Shown: positions 32,176 through 41,853 of the stretch, piece after piece
Position numbering within the stretch: position 1 is the first letter of the stretch
Layout of the letters: each line of letters opens with the position of its first letter
Source: Winslowiella toletana
GTDB lineage: Bacteria > Pseudomonadota > Gammaproteobacteria > Enterobacterales > Enterobacteriaceae
Direction: 5' to 3'
DNA: 64,000 nt
Assembly (NCBI RefSeq): GCF_017875465.1
Contig: NZ_JAGGMQ010000001.1
Span: 1,922,001 to 1,986,000 of the forward strand
Notes under the pieces: generated by a model
Told to the model about the DNA's origin: nothing
What the model saw: the letters and a program-made list of their open reading frames with translations, nothing else
The model's database searches: none
Position numbers and translations under genes: made by a program

Positions 32176-33192
32176 ATGGATCGTACAAGCCCTCTGAAGA
32201 TAAATATTCCTCCCGGCGATAATGATGCCTTTGTGCCCATGCCAGGCATGCGCAACCCGCATCTGCAGACCCTGTTGCCGCGCCTGATTCGGCGACGAAT
32301 TATCCTGCAACCACACTGGCAACGGCTGGAGTTGCCCGATGGCGATTTTGTCGATCTGGCATGGAGTGAAGATCCGGCGCAGGCGCAGGATAAACCACGC
32401 GTGGTGCTGTTTCATGGTCTGGAAGGCAGTTTTCACAGTCCGTATGCCCATGGTCTGTTGCAGGCATGGAAAGATCGTGGCTGGCTCGGCGTAGTGATGC
32501 ATTTTCGCGGCTGTAGCGGCGAACCTAACCGTCTGCGCCGTATCTATCACTCCGGTGAAACCAGCGATGCCAGCTACTTTCTGCAATGGCTGCGCGATAG
32601 CTGGGGCAAAGTTCCCACCGCTGCAGCTGGCATCTCGCTGGGTGGCAATATGCTGGCCTGCCTGCTGGGTGAACAGGGCGAAAGCTGCCTGCTGGATGCG
32701 GCAGTGGTGGTATCGGCGCCACTGATGCTGGAACCTTGTAGCATCCGGCTGGAGCAGGGCTTCTCGCGGGTTTATCAGCGCTATCTGCTTAATCTGCTCA
32801 AGCAGAACGCCGAACGTAAGCTGCTGCGCTGGCCAGGTACCCTGCCGGTGGATCTGTCGCAACTCAGGGCGTTAAGAAAACTGCGTGATTTCGATAATGC
32901 AATTACCGCGCGCGCCCATGGTTTTAGCGACGCCACTGACTACTACCGGCGCTGTAGCGCACTGCCGCTGCTGCCCGCAGTGCGCAAACCGCTGTTAATT
33001 ATCCATGCCCAGGACGATCCTTTTATGACCGGCGAAGTGATCCCCGATCTCGCCACACTACCTGCTAATATTGAGTATCAACTGACGGAAAACGGCGGCC
33101 ACGTCGGCTTTGTCGCCGGAACCCTGCGCAAACCCGAAATGTGGCTGGAGCAACGTATTCCGCAATGGCTCTCTTACTATCTGGATAACTAA
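32176..33192 (+). CDS. yheT: Alpha/beta hydrolase YheT
   Basis: A 338-residue hydrolase of the YheT/ABHD1-3 group. The nucleophile elbow is GISLGGN (Ser about 152), with Asp in HAQDDPF and His in NGGHVGF completing a triad. An HFRGCSGEPNR segment is also conserved. The start places the HLQTLLPRL motif at the same distance as in E. coli YheT. The substrate is not known to me; esters are likely from the fold. yheU follows 3 bases later. Confidence 0.93.
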   Translation: MDRTSPLKINIPPGDNDAFVPMPGMRNPHLQTLLPRLIRRRIILQPHWQRLELPDGDFVDLAWSEDPAQAQDKPRVVLFHGLEGSFHSPYAHGLLQAWKDRGWLGVVMHFRGCSGEPNRLRRIYHSGETSDASYFLQWLRDSWGKVPTAAAGISLGGNMLACLLGEQGESCLLDAAVVVSAPLMLEPCSIRLEQGFSRVYQRYLLNLLKQNAERKLLRWPGTLPVDLSQLRALRKLRDFDNAITARAHGFSDATDYYRRCSALPLLPAVRKPLLIIHAQDDPFMTGEVIPDLATLPANIEYQLTENGGHVGFVAGTLRKPEMWLEQRIPQWLSYYLDN

Positions 33193-33195
33193 GCT

Positions 33196-33414
33196 GTGAT
33201 TATTCCCTGGCAACAACTGACGCCCGAGGCGCTGGAAAATCTGATTGAATCCTTTGTGCTGCGTGAAGGCACTGACTACGGCGAGCAGGAACGTTCACTG
33301 GCCGGGAAAGTGGAAGATGTGCGCCGCCAGCTGAAAAGCGGTGAAATTGTGCTGGTATGGTCCGAACTGCATGAAACAGTCAATATTATGCCCCGCACCC
33401 GGATACGCGAATAA
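33196..33414 (+). CDS. yheU: YheU family small protein
   Basis: A 72-residue protein with the UPF0270/YheU sequence [20 protein letters not shown] and [13 protein letters not shown]. The start codon is GTG, three bases after the yheT stop; translation is probably coupled. Its function is not known to me. Confidence 0.93.
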   Translation: MIIPWQQLTPEALENLIESFVLREGTDYGEQERSLAGKVEDVRRQLKSGEIVLVWSELHETVNIMPRTRIRE

Positions 33415-33497
33415 GCCGCCTGATGAGCACCAGATGACTTTACGGTGCAAATCATGTTAACAATGCACATCGCCCGCATCTTCACAGGGAGCTAACT

Positions 33498-34367
33498 ATG
33501 TCAGCCAGGCATCCGGTTATTGCCGTTACGGGGTCGAGTGGAGCAGGCACCACCACCACCAGCCTCGCCTTCCGTAAAATTTTCCAGCAGTTAAATTTGC
33601 ATGCCGCCGAACTTGAAGGTGACAGCTTTCACCGTTATACCCGGCCAGAAATGGATATGGCGATTCGTAAAGCACGTGATTTAGGACGCCATATCAGCTA
33701 CTTCGGACCGGAGGCCAATGACTTCGGCCTGCTGGAGCAGACTTTTATCGAGTACGGAGTGAACGGCAGCGGCAAATCACGTAAATATCTGCACACCTAC
33801 GATGAAGCGGTGCCGTGGAACCAGGTGCCAGGCACCTTTACGCCATGGCAGCCGCTACCGGAACCGACCGATATCCTGTTTTATGAAGGACTGCATGGCG
33901 GTGTTGTCACCCAACAGCATAATGTCGCCGAGAAGGTGGATCTGCTGGTTGGCGTGGTGCCGATAGTTAACCTGGAATGGATTCAGAAACTGGTGCGTGA
34001 TACCAGCGAGCGCGGCCATTCGCGTGAAGCGGTAATGGATTCCGTGGTGCGTTCAATGGAAGACTATATCAACTTTATTACCCCCCAGTTTTCCCGCACG
34101 CATATCAACTTCCAGCGCGTACCAACGGTGGACACCTCCAATCCGTTTGCCGCACGCGATATTCCGTCGCTGGATGAGAGTTTTGTGGTGATTCATTTCC
34201 GCGGACTGGAAGATATCGACTTCCCCTATCTGCTGGCGATGCTACAGGGATCCTTTATCTCGCATATTAATACTCTGGTTGTTCCGGGTGGAAAAATGGG
34301 CCTGGCGATGGAATTAATTATGGCGCCGCTGGTAAAAAGGCTGATGGAAGGTAAAAAAATCGAGTAA
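33498..34367 (+). CDS. prkB: Phosphoribulokinase-like kinase PrkB
   Basis: A 289-residue P-loop kinase related to phosphoribulokinase. The nucleotide site is VTGSSGAGTTTTS (residues about 10-22), followed by LEGDSFHRYTRPEM. No Rubisco or Calvin-cycle gene is near, and enterobacteria do not fix CO2 this way, so the real substrate is unknown. A GGGAGC site precedes the ATG. It marks the left border of the AT-rich accessory island. Confidence 0.93.
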   Translation: MSARHPVIAVTGSSGAGTTTTSLAFRKIFQQLNLHAAELEGDSFHRYTRPEMDMAIRKARDLGRHISYFGPEANDFGLLEQTFIEYGVNGSGKSRKYLHTYDEAVPWNQVPGTFTPWQPLPEPTDILFYEGLHGGVVTQQHNVAEKVDLLVGVVPIVNLEWIQKLVRDTSERGHSREAVMDSVVRSMEDYINFITPQFSRTHINFQRVPTVDTSNPFAARDIPSLDESFVVIHFRGLEDIDFPYLLAMLQGSFISHINTLVVPGGKMGLAMELIMAPLVKRLMEGKKIE

Positions 34368-34552
34368 CTTATTCTGCTATGGGGTGGAGCATTTCTGCCT
34401 CAACAGGATTGATATAATATGCGAGAAATATAATAAATCCCAATCTGTGAAATCGATCGATTAATTTTTATATTATCATCTTTAATTTATAAAAACCCGC
34501 AGATATACTCCTGCAAAATGATGCAGTAAAACATAATGACAGGATGTTATTT

Positions 34553-35350
34553 ATGGAAACCGCTACCGGAAAGCCACCTGCCGCCACGGCGCTGATGTTA
34601 CCTGCTTTTATTTATCAAACCCAACGCAAAATGGATGATACTGACGCCGCCGATATGCGCTGTGGCGATCTTTCACAGAATTGCCTGCAACATCATTTTG
34701 CTTTAAGAGATATCTCCACCCGGGTTAATCCCTTTACTTACCCGGATCGCCAGCACAGCGCACGTCTGCTATTCGATGAGTTCCGCTCTCTTTCTGATAC
34801 GTTTTCGCGCGTGGGTGAATATAAGTCAATTATGCGTAAGATGATTGACCATATGCAAAGCAATACTGGCGATCAATTTAGCGATCCACTTCTTGATAAA
34901 GCGCTGGCTGAACATAGTTCGATGGAGAGTAGCCAACAAGCTATTCGCGAAGCGATAGTAAAAATAATGAATAACAAAAGCAGTAGCTCTCATGCTCAGC
35001 AAATTGAAACATTTAAATCTACGATTGGGGAATCCTGGTTACCCAGATTTAACAACGCTAAAGATCGTATCAATGGACTAGGTATTAGCGTACATGATAC
35101 ATGGGCCACGCATATCACGCTTAAGTCACTTAATATTTCCGGAAATCGTTACAGAGCAGAGATCCATTACCGCGTACAGGATCATTTTGGTCTTGATGAT
35201 GACGATATTAAGGACTGGTTCTATCGACAGTTTCGCATTTTCCGTATCTGGTTTACTCTGCAACGTTGGGAGGGGTATGGCTTTTGCCCCTTTATCACCG
35301 AAATGAATGCAACTAAGATTCTTGAAGGTAACGGGTTTGACAAAATATAA
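34553..35350 (+). CDS. DUF3289 family protein, candidate type VI secretion effector
   Basis: A 265-residue soluble protein without signal peptide or membrane helix. Family blocks are MDDTDAADMRCGDLS (residues 27-41), HDTWATH (181-187), HYRVQDHFGLDDDD (205-218) and FRIWFTLQRW (230-239). AGGA eight bases upstream favours the ATG at 34553 over 34544. The next gene overlaps its end by 14 bases, and an hcp gene follows. I recall DUF3289 proteins beside Hcp, VgrG or PAAR genes in enterobacteria and a related domain in a cell-wall-active colicin; both are unverified recollections. A toxic role is inferred, not shown. Confidence 0.75.
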   Translation: METATGKPPAATALMLPAFIYQTQRKMDDTDAADMRCGDLSQNCLQHHFALRDISTRVNPFTYPDRQHSARLLFDEFRSLSDTFSRVGEYKSIMRKMIDHMQSNTGDQFSDPLLDKALAEHSSMESSQQAIREAIVKIMNNKSSSSHAQQIETFKSTIGESWLPRFNNAKDRINGLGISVHDTWATHITLKSLNISGNRYRAEIHYRVQDHFGLDDDDIKDWFYRQFRIFRIWFTLQRWEGYGFCPFITEMNATKILEGNGFDKI

Positions 35351-35810
35351 ATTACTATTAATAGCCATCATTATAATTTTCTCTGGGTTCGGTGTGAAAT
35401 TATTACTACCCACAAAGATAGTTGATGTTCATTATTTGGAAGGTTATAAAAAAAGATACTATATAATAGTCGAGAACTTTCCAATAACTGACAGCGGGAA
35501 AAAAAATTGGTGGAAAAATAACAAAAACACACTAGCGGAAAAATATGGCATTCCAGTTGGCAAAGAAGATTTTGATATTACTTTCTGGATATCCGAATAC
35601 CAAGATGGTAGTTACCGCAGCAGAGGCAACGGCGATCTAATCTGCTTTGATGATATGAAAGTAAAGGCCAACTGTATTGATAAAGAAAACAGGCCACTAC
35701 AAATAAGCTACTACTACAATCAGCACAAAACCATGTTTCATTATAATCAAGAAAACATCCTTCACTATGAAAACGATCAAACCGGGGAAAGCTATAAACT
35801 CAGATTCTGA
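35337..35810 (+). CDS. DUF943 family one-helix membrane protein, candidate immunity protein
   Basis: A 157-residue protein with a single hydrophobic helix near the N-terminus (LLLIAIIIIFSGFG, residues 6-19) and a soluble C-terminal part with VENFPITDSGKKNWW, WISEYQDG and LICFDDMKVKANC. Two lysines before the helix suggest N-in, placing the bulk in the periplasm. The best start is TTG at 35337 with AAGG eight bases ahead; an ATG at 35307 would add ten residues lying in the DUF3289 gene. The AT-rich composition differs from neighbours. The tight overlap and predicted topology suit protection against a periplasm-acting partner effector; this is inference. Confidence 0.72.
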   Translation: MTKYKLLLIAIIIIFSGFGVKLLLPTKIVDVHYLEGYKKRYYIIVENFPITDSGKKNWWKNNKNTLAEKYGIPVGKEDFDITFWISEYQDGSYRSRGNGDLICFDDMKVKANCIDKENRPLQISYYYNQHKTMFHYNQENILHYENDQTGESYKLRF

Positions 35811-35883
35811 GAGTGAAAATAGTTATTTAAAAAATTATTATCACCCAATATCAATCCAGTTAAACCCACGCTAAGGAGCAAGG

Positions 35884-36357
35884 ATGAATAGCGATATCTA
35901 TATGAAAATTCAGGGTATTGAGGGAGAATCGCAGGATGCGAACCATAAAGGCTGGATCACCATCAGTTCATTTGAGTGGAGCGCGAACCAGCCAGTGAAT
36001 AGCCAGGGCGGCACGATTGGACGCGTGGAGTATCAGGACCTGCATGTGCAAACCATGGTGGATAAGGCGACACCCGCCATTATGCGCTATATGTCAAACG
36101 GCAAGCCGATTGAGAAAGTTGAAATCTCCACTTGCCACGCCAATGACGGACAGGTTGAGTATCTGCGTATCACTCTGCAGGATGTGTTAATCACTTCAGC
36201 TTACTACCATGGCAGCGGACATGGCTCTAAAGTTGCGATAAGTTATAAATTCCGGGCCGGAAAAGTAGGGCAACAATACTGGGAGATGACAGCCAGCGGC
36301 GCCAGAGGCACGGAATCCGCTTCCGGTTGGGATATCAAAAAACAGTGCGATATATAA
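35884..36357 (+). CDS. hcp: Hcp family type VI secretion tube protein (orphan)
   Basis: A 157-residue Hcp1-type protein: MNSDIYMKIQGIEGESQD, GWITISSFEWS and the core KPIEKVEISTCHANDGQVEY. Hcp hexamers stack into the tube expelled by the contractile apparatus and can carry effectors in their lumen. There is no C-terminal effector extension. AAGGAG precedes the ATG. No sheath, baseplate or VgrG gene lies in the window, so it must serve a system encoded elsewhere. The gene is about 70 bases after the DUF943 gene, likely in one cluster. Confidence 0.92.
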   Translation: MNSDIYMKIQGIEGESQDANHKGWITISSFEWSANQPVNSQGGTIGRVEYQDLHVQTMVDKATPAIMRYMSNGKPIEKVEISTCHANDGQVEYLRITLQDVLITSAYYHGSGHGSKVAISYKFRAGKVGQQYWEMTASGARGTESASGWDIKKQCDI

Positions 36358-36362
36358 AACAG

Positions 36363-36387
36363 AACAGGACCCGGTCAGGGTCCTGTT
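36363..36387. terminator. Hairpin between convergent hcp and yhfA
   Basis: A perfect 10-bp stem (AACAGGACCC, loop GGTCA, GGGTCCTGTT) lies between the two stop codons. On the minus strand it is followed by CTGTTTTATA, a weak T-run; on the plus strand there is none. It may terminate yhfA and also mark the right border of the accessory island. Confidence 0.6.
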
Positions 36388-36401
36388 AGCGACGCAGAGA
36401 A

Positions 36402-36806
36402 CTAGAGTGCAATCACTTCGTAACTATGGGTGATTTCCACCCCTTTACCCAGCATAATCGCCACCGAGCAGTATTTCTCTGCCGACAGATCAACCGCACG
36501 CGCTACCGCTTTGTCACTCAGCGCTTTGCCACTGACAATAAAATGCAGGTTGATATGGGTAAAAATTCGCGGCGCTTCTTCACGACGTTCAGAAGTCAGT
36601 TTAACCTCACAGTCAGTCACATCGTTGCGCCCTTTTTGCAGGATAGAAACCACATCAATCGCGCTGCATCCTCCCGCCGACATTAACACCATCTCCATTG
36701 GACTTGGCGCTTTATCACCCGCATTACCGTCCATCAGCACCTGATGACCAGATGCGGATTCTCCTAAAAATGTCAGCCCTTCTACCCACTTCACTCGTGC
36801 CTGCAT
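36402..36806 (-). CDS. yhfA: OsmC family protein YhfA
   Basis: A 134-residue OsmC/Ohr-fold protein. The segment MVLMSAGGCSAIDVVSIL holds one conserved cysteine (about residue 48), and a second cysteine is in AEKYCSVAIMLG (about residue 112). Such a pair can reduce organic peroxides in the family, but YhfA's substrate is not established to my knowledge. It is divergent from crp across a 309-base space. Confidence 0.93.
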   Translation of the reverse strand: MQARVKWVEGLTFLGESASGHQVLMDGNAGDKAPSPMEMVLMSAGGCSAIDVVSILQKGRNDVTDCEVKLTSERREEAPRIFTHINLHFIVSGKALSDKAVARAVDLSAEKYCSVAIMLGKGVEITHSYEVIAL

Positions 36807-37115
36807 AACATTATCCCCTAATTCATTCAGTTAGCTTCAGAGTACGCCGGAAGCGAAAAAACGGCAACGAGAGCGATGCACGTCATGCTGAAACGAGACA
36901 ACAGGAGACACTTGTTGAAAGCTGTGCTACAAACAAAGCTGTAATATTTTCGTCGGCATTTGTCTGCACGACGAAAGCGGGACGACATTATGAGCTAAGC
37001 TCTGAACAGAAGCCCGGACAACTTTCCTGATGGGAAAACGCTTGAATATTTCAACGCCTGCAGGGAACGAATCCCCCTGTTATTAGGGCACGATTACAAC
37101 AGAGGATAAAAGCGA
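36807..37115. other. yhfA-crp divergent regulatory region
   Basis: This gene-free stretch of 309 bases holds the crp promoter and a long crp leader of about 175 bases, as in E. coli. The segment CATGCTGAAACGAGACAACAG near 36883-36903 resembles the E. coli crp upstream region. The leader (36945-37110) contains several short inverted repeats, none decisive. No open frame of interest was seen. Confidence 0.6.
36905..36933 (+). promoter_or_regulatory. crp promoter (candidate)
   Basis: GAGACA (36905-36910; four of six match TTGACA) and TACAAA (36928-36933) are 17 bases apart, with TG one base before the -10 box. The match in position and sequence to E. coli crp P1, as I remember it, supports the call. 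Autoregulation by CRP is known in E. coli; the sites were not resolved here. Confidence 0.6.
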
Positions 37116-37748
37116 ATGGTTCTCGGCAAACCGCAAACAGACCCTACTCTCGAATGGTTCCTGTCACATTGCCATATTCACAAATATCCATCCAAAAGTA
37201 CGCTGATTCACCAAGGTGAAAAAGCAGAAACGCTCTACTACATCGTTAAAGGCGCTGTAGCTGTGCTGATCAAGGATGAAGAAGGCAAAGAGATGATCCT
37301 CTCCTATCTTAACCAGGGAGATTTCATCGGCGAGCTTGGCCTGTTTGAAGAAGGTCAGGAGCGTAGTGCCTGGGTTCGGGCAAAAACCGCCTGCGAAGTG
37401 GCTGAAATTTCTTATAAAAAATTCCGTCAGCTGATTCAGGTTAACCCGGATATTTTGATGCGTCTCTCTTCTCAGATGGCTCGCCGTCTGCAGGTGACGT
37501 CAGAGAAAGTGGGCAATTTAGCTTTCCTTGATGTGACGGGCCGCATTGCCCAGACTCTGCTTAATCTGGCGAAACAGCCAGATGCGATGACTCACCCTGA
37601 CGGGATGCAAATCAAAATCACCCGTCAGGAGATTGGCCAGATCGTTGGCTGTTCACGTGAAACCGTTGGCCGTATCTTAAAAATGCTGGAAGATCAGAAT
37701 CTGATTTCGGCACACGGCAAAACCATCGTCGTGTATGGCACACGTTAA
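37116..37748 (+). CDS. crp: cAMP receptor protein (CRP/CAP)
   Basis: A 210-residue global regulator. The cAMP-binding beta-roll occupies residues 1-130, with [20 protein letters not shown] including the cAMP-contacting Glu73, Arg83 and Ser84 region. The C-terminal winged helix contains the recognition helix in [13 protein letters not shown]. By memory it differs from E. coli CRP at only about two positions. A terminator follows 15 bases later. Confidence 0.99.
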   Translation: MVLGKPQTDPTLEWFLSHCHIHKYPSKSTLIHQGEKAETLYYIVKGAVAVLIKDEEGKEMILSYLNQGDFIGELGLFEEGQERSAWVRAKTACEVAEISYKKFRQLIQVNPDILMRLSSQMARRLQVTSEKVGNLAFLDVTGRIAQTLLNLAKQPDAMTHPDGMQIKITRQEIGQIVGCSRETVGRILKMLEDQNLISAHGKTIVVYGTR

Positions 37749-37762
37749 ATCAAACTGAACTC

Positions 37763-37797
37763 ACGGCGTGATGCACTCGCGATCGCGCCGTTTTTTT
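37763..37797 (+). terminator. crp terminator
   Basis: An ACGGCG / CGCCGT stem with an internal GC-rich segment (CGCGATCGCG) is followed by seven T, 15 bases past the crp stop. Good intrinsic terminator; yhfK begins 17 bases after it. Confidence 0.82.
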
Positions 37798-37813
37798 ATG
37801 TTGTGATCACCTG

Positions 37814-39889
37814 ATGTGGCGGAGAATTATCTATCACCCGGAAGTCAACTACGCACTGCGGCAAACGCTGGTGCTGTGTTTACCTGTGGCGATCGGTCTG
37901 CTGCTCGGAGGCTTACAACAGGGTCTGTTGTTCTCGTTAGTTCCCGCCTGTTGCAATATCGCCGGTCTGGATACGCCCCATAAACGCTTTTTCAAACGGC
38001 TGATTATTGGCGGCGGCCTGTTTGCCCTTAGCAGCTTTCTGATCCAGTGGATGACGCAACACAGCATTCCACTGCCAGCAATTCTGTTTACCATGGCGAT
38101 GCTGCTCGGTTTCCTTGGTGAAATCAGCCCGTTGCACGCCCGCCTGCTGCCCGCTTCATTAATTGCCGGGATTTTCACCCTTAGCCTGATCGGCCATATG
38201 CCCATCTGGCAACCGCCGTTGCTGTATATCCTCGGCACCATCTGGTATGGCGCATTCAACTGGTTGTGGTTCTGGCTGTGGAAAGAGCAACCGATGCGTG
38301 AGTCCCTTAGCTTGCTGTATCGCGAACTGGCGGATTACTGCGACGCTAAATACAGCATGCTGACTAAACTGACCGATCCGGAAAAAGCGCTGCCGCCGCT
38401 GCTGGCGCGTCAGCAGAAAGCCGTCGATCTGATTACCAACTGCTATCAGCAGATGCATATGCTGTCAGCGAACCGTGACAACCACCATAAGCGCCTGACG
38501 CGCGCCTTTCAGGTCGCGCTGGACCTGCAGGAACATATTGCGGTCAGCCTGCATCAGCCAGAAGAGGTGCAGAAACTGGTGGAGCAGAGCCATGCCGAAG
38601 CGGTTATCCGCTGGAACGCGCAGGTCATTGCCGCGCGGCTGCGGCAGCTGGCCGATGATATTCTTTACCATAAGCTGCCCGAACGCTTCTCCATGGATAA
38701 GCAGTTGCAGGCGCTGGAGAAGATCGCGCGCCAGCACAGCGAAAATCCGGTGGGCAACTTCTGCTATTACCATTTCAGTCGCATTGCGCGCGTGCTACGC
38801 ACCCAGCGGCCACTCTATCAACGCGATCTGATGGCGGATCGCCAGCGTCGTCTGCCGGTCATTCCGGCGCTGAAAAGCTATCTGTCGCTGAAGTCATCGG
38901 CGCTGCGCACTGCGGCGCGCTTTGCGGTAATGCTGATGTTTGGCAGCTCAATGGCACTGTTTTTTAATATTCCTAAACCCTACTGGATCCTGATGACAAT
39001 TATGTTTGTCAGCCAGAATGGTTACAGCGCCACGCGGGTACGTATCCAGCACCGTGCGCTGGGCACGCTGGCGGGACTGGTTATTGCAGCGGCCACGCTA
39101 CGCTTTAATGTGGCGGAAGGCTGGGTATTGCTGGCGATGCTGGGGATTACGCTGGTGAGCTATCTGTTTATCCGCAAATATTATGGCTGGGCCACCATTG
39201 GTTTTACCGTCACTGCGGTGTACTCGCTGCAATTGCTGACCCTTGCCGGTTCGCAATTCCTGTTGCCGCGTCTGCTGGATACCATCATGGGCTGTCTGAT
39301 CGCCTTTGGCGGTATGGTCTGGCTGTGGCCGCAGTGGCAGAGCGGCTTAATGCGCCGCAACGCCCACGATGCGCTCGGCACCTATCAGGATGCCCTGCAA
39401 ATGTTACTGGGCAGCGAACAGAGCGCCGATAAACTGGCTTACCAGCGGATGCGGGTCAATCAGGCGCATAATGCGCTGTTTAACTCGCTTAATCAGGCGA
39501 TGCAGGAACCTGGCTTTAACGACCGTTACCTGTCGGATATGAAATTATGGGTGACGCACAGCCAGTTTATTGTCGAGCATATCAACGCCATGACCATTCT
39601 GGCGCGTGAACATACTATGCTGACGCCTGCGCTGGCCGAGCGCTATCTGCAATCCTGCGAGATTGCGTTGCAACGCTGTCAGCAACGGCTGGAGTATGAC
39701 GGTCCGGGATCGGATAGCAATATTCTGGAAGCGCCGGAGAATGCCGAACAGGGGCCGACGACGATCATGGAACGTCATGTGAAACGTATACTCGGCCATC
39801 TGGGGGTGATGCATACCATCTCATCGCTGGCGTGGAGCCAGCGGCCACAACATGGGCAGTGGCTGGTAAGGAAATTGCGCAAATCTTAA
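37814..39889 (+). CDS. yhfK: FUSC/YccS-like inner-membrane protein YhfK
   Basis: A 691-residue protein with two blocks of membrane segments (about residues 20-145 and 370-500) separated and followed by helical cytoplasmic regions, the layout of the YccS/YhfK (fusaric-acid-resistance-like) family. The second block contains KPYWILMTIMFVSQNGYSAT and RIQHRALGTLAGL. Transport of aromatic acids is known for relatives; a role for YhfK is not established to my knowledge. It is convergent with argD across a REP-like hairpin. Confidence 0.92.
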   Translation: MWRRIIYHPEVNYALRQTLVLCLPVAIGLLLGGLQQGLLFSLVPACCNIAGLDTPHKRFFKRLIIGGGLFALSSFLIQWMTQHSIPLPAILFTMAMLLGFLGEISPLHARLLPASLIAGIFTLSLIGHMPIWQPPLLYILGTIWYGAFNWLWFWLWKEQPMRESLSLLYRELADYCDAKYSMLTKLTDPEKALPPLLARQQKAVDLITNCYQQMHMLSANRDNHHKRLTRAFQVALDLQEHIAVSLHQPEEVQKLVEQSHAEAVIRWNAQVIAARLRQLADDILYHKLPERFSMDKQLQALEKIARQHSENPVGNFCYYHFSRIARVLRTQRPLYQRDLMADRQRRLPVIPALKSYLSLKSSALRTAARFAVMLMFGSSMALFFNIPKPYWILMTIMFVSQNGYSATRVRIQHRALGTLAGLVIAAATLRFNVAEGWVLLAMLGITLVSYLFIRKYYGWATIGFTVTAVYSLQLLTLAGSQFLLPRLLDTIMGCLIAFGGMVWLWPQWQSGLMRRNAHDALGTYQDALQMLLGSEQSADKLAYQRMRVNQAHNALFNSLNQAMQEPGFNDRYLSDMKLWVTHSQFIVEHINAMTILAREHTMLTPALAERYLQSCEIALQRCQQRLEYDGPGSDSNILEAPENAEQGPTTIMERHVKRILGHLGVMHTISSLAWSQRPQHGQWLVRKLRKS

Positions 39890-39890
39890 C

Positions 39891-39910
39891 GAGCGGCGAT
39901 TACGCCGCCC
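39891..39910. repeat. REP-like hairpin, copy 2 (yhfK-argD)
   Basis: GAGCGGCG, loop ATTA, CGCCGCCC: the same family as copy 1, with one stem mismatch. It lies 2 bases past the yhfK stop and 10 bases before the argD stop, between convergent genes. Confidence 0.82.
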
Positions 39911-39919
39911 TTCAGTCAA

Positions 39920-41140
<1,221 letters not shown>

Positions 41141-41172
41141 TCACTACCTCGTCTGATTCTACGTTATGGATA

Positions 41173-41211
41173 CGTGAAATAATAATCACAAAATATGCAT
41201 AAAAAATCACG
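41173..41211 (-). promoter_or_regulatory. Tandem ARG boxes (ArgR operator) of argD
   Basis: Two copies of the ArgR half-operator lie side by side: TGAAATAATAATCA (41175-41188) and TGCATAAAAAATCA (41196-41209). Each matches 12 of 14 positions of TGAATwwwwATTCA. Their starts are 21 bases apart, which is the 18-bp box plus 3-bp spacing of classic ArgR operators. They lie between argD and pabA, so they should repress argD when arginine is plentiful. Confidence 0.82.
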
Positions 41212-41228
41212 TAAAGGCAAACGTAAAC

Positions 41229-41804
41229 TTACTGTTTCAGGAAATTATCGAGCAGCTGATGCCCCTGTTCACTGAGAATGCTTTCCGGATGAAACTGCAC
41301 GCCTTCCAGCGGCAGGGTCTTGTGGCGCAAGCCCATAATCTCATCAGGCTGCTGATCGCGCAGGCTCCAGGCGGTCACTTCAAAACAATCCGGCAACGAT
41401 TGTTGCTCAACAATCAGTGAATGATAGCGCGTCACCGTCAGCGGATGATTTAAACCACTAAACACCCCGCGATCATGATGCTCAATCGCCGAAGTCTTGC
41501 CATGCATTACCTGACGCGCCCGGACCACCCGCGCGCCAAACGCCTGCGCAATGGCCTGGTGGCCAAGACAGACGCCGAGAATCGGCAGTTTGCCGGCAAA
41601 ATGGCGGATAGCCGCTAAAGAGATACCTGATTCATCAGGAGTACAGGGACCCGGAGAGATCACCAGATGCGCAGGCTGCAAAGCCGCAATCTCGTCCAGC
41701 GTAATCTGGTCATTACGACGAACACAGACCTCACTGCCCAGTTCGCAGAAGTATTGGTAAAGATTCCAGGTAAAGGAATCGTAGTTATCGATCAGCAGCA
41801 GCAT
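41229..41804 (-). CDS. pabA: Aminodeoxychorismate synthase, glutamine amidotransferase subunit
   Basis: A 191-residue class-I glutamine amidotransferase that gives ammonia to PabB for p-aminobenzoate and folate synthesis. The nucleophile is Cys79 in GVCLGHQ; His170 and Glu172 (VQFHPESIL) complete the triad. TrpG is similar, but the neighbours fic and argD identify PabA. Confidence 0.96.
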   Translation of the reverse strand: MLLLIDNYDSFTWNLYQYFCELGSEVCVRRNDQITLDEIAALQPAHLVISPGPCTPDESGISLAAIRHFAGKLPILGVCLGHQAIAQAFGARVVRARQVMHGKTSAIEHHDRGVFSGLNHPLTVTRYHSLIVEQQSLPDCFEVTAWSLRDQQPDEIMGLRHKTLPLEGVQFHPESILSEQGHQLLDNFLKQ

Positions 41805-41853
41805 TCTGGTTCCGGGTTAAATAGCGAAATTAACACGCGGCCATTCTAGCATC

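Noticed and set aside
32119..32862. N-terminal extension of the LysE-type exporter frame
   Set aside because: The upstream 248 codons run antisense through yheT, which is a clear gene, and the exporter family starts at MELSLF.
34413..34418. TATAAT ahead of the DUF3289 gene as its promoter
   Set aside because: The hexamer is perfect, but no -35 element lies at a proper distance in this AT-rich stretch, where such hexamers are common by chance.
37763..37797. CGCGATCGCG palindrome after crp as a methylation or binding site
   Set aside because: It is better explained as the loop-proximal part of the crp terminator.
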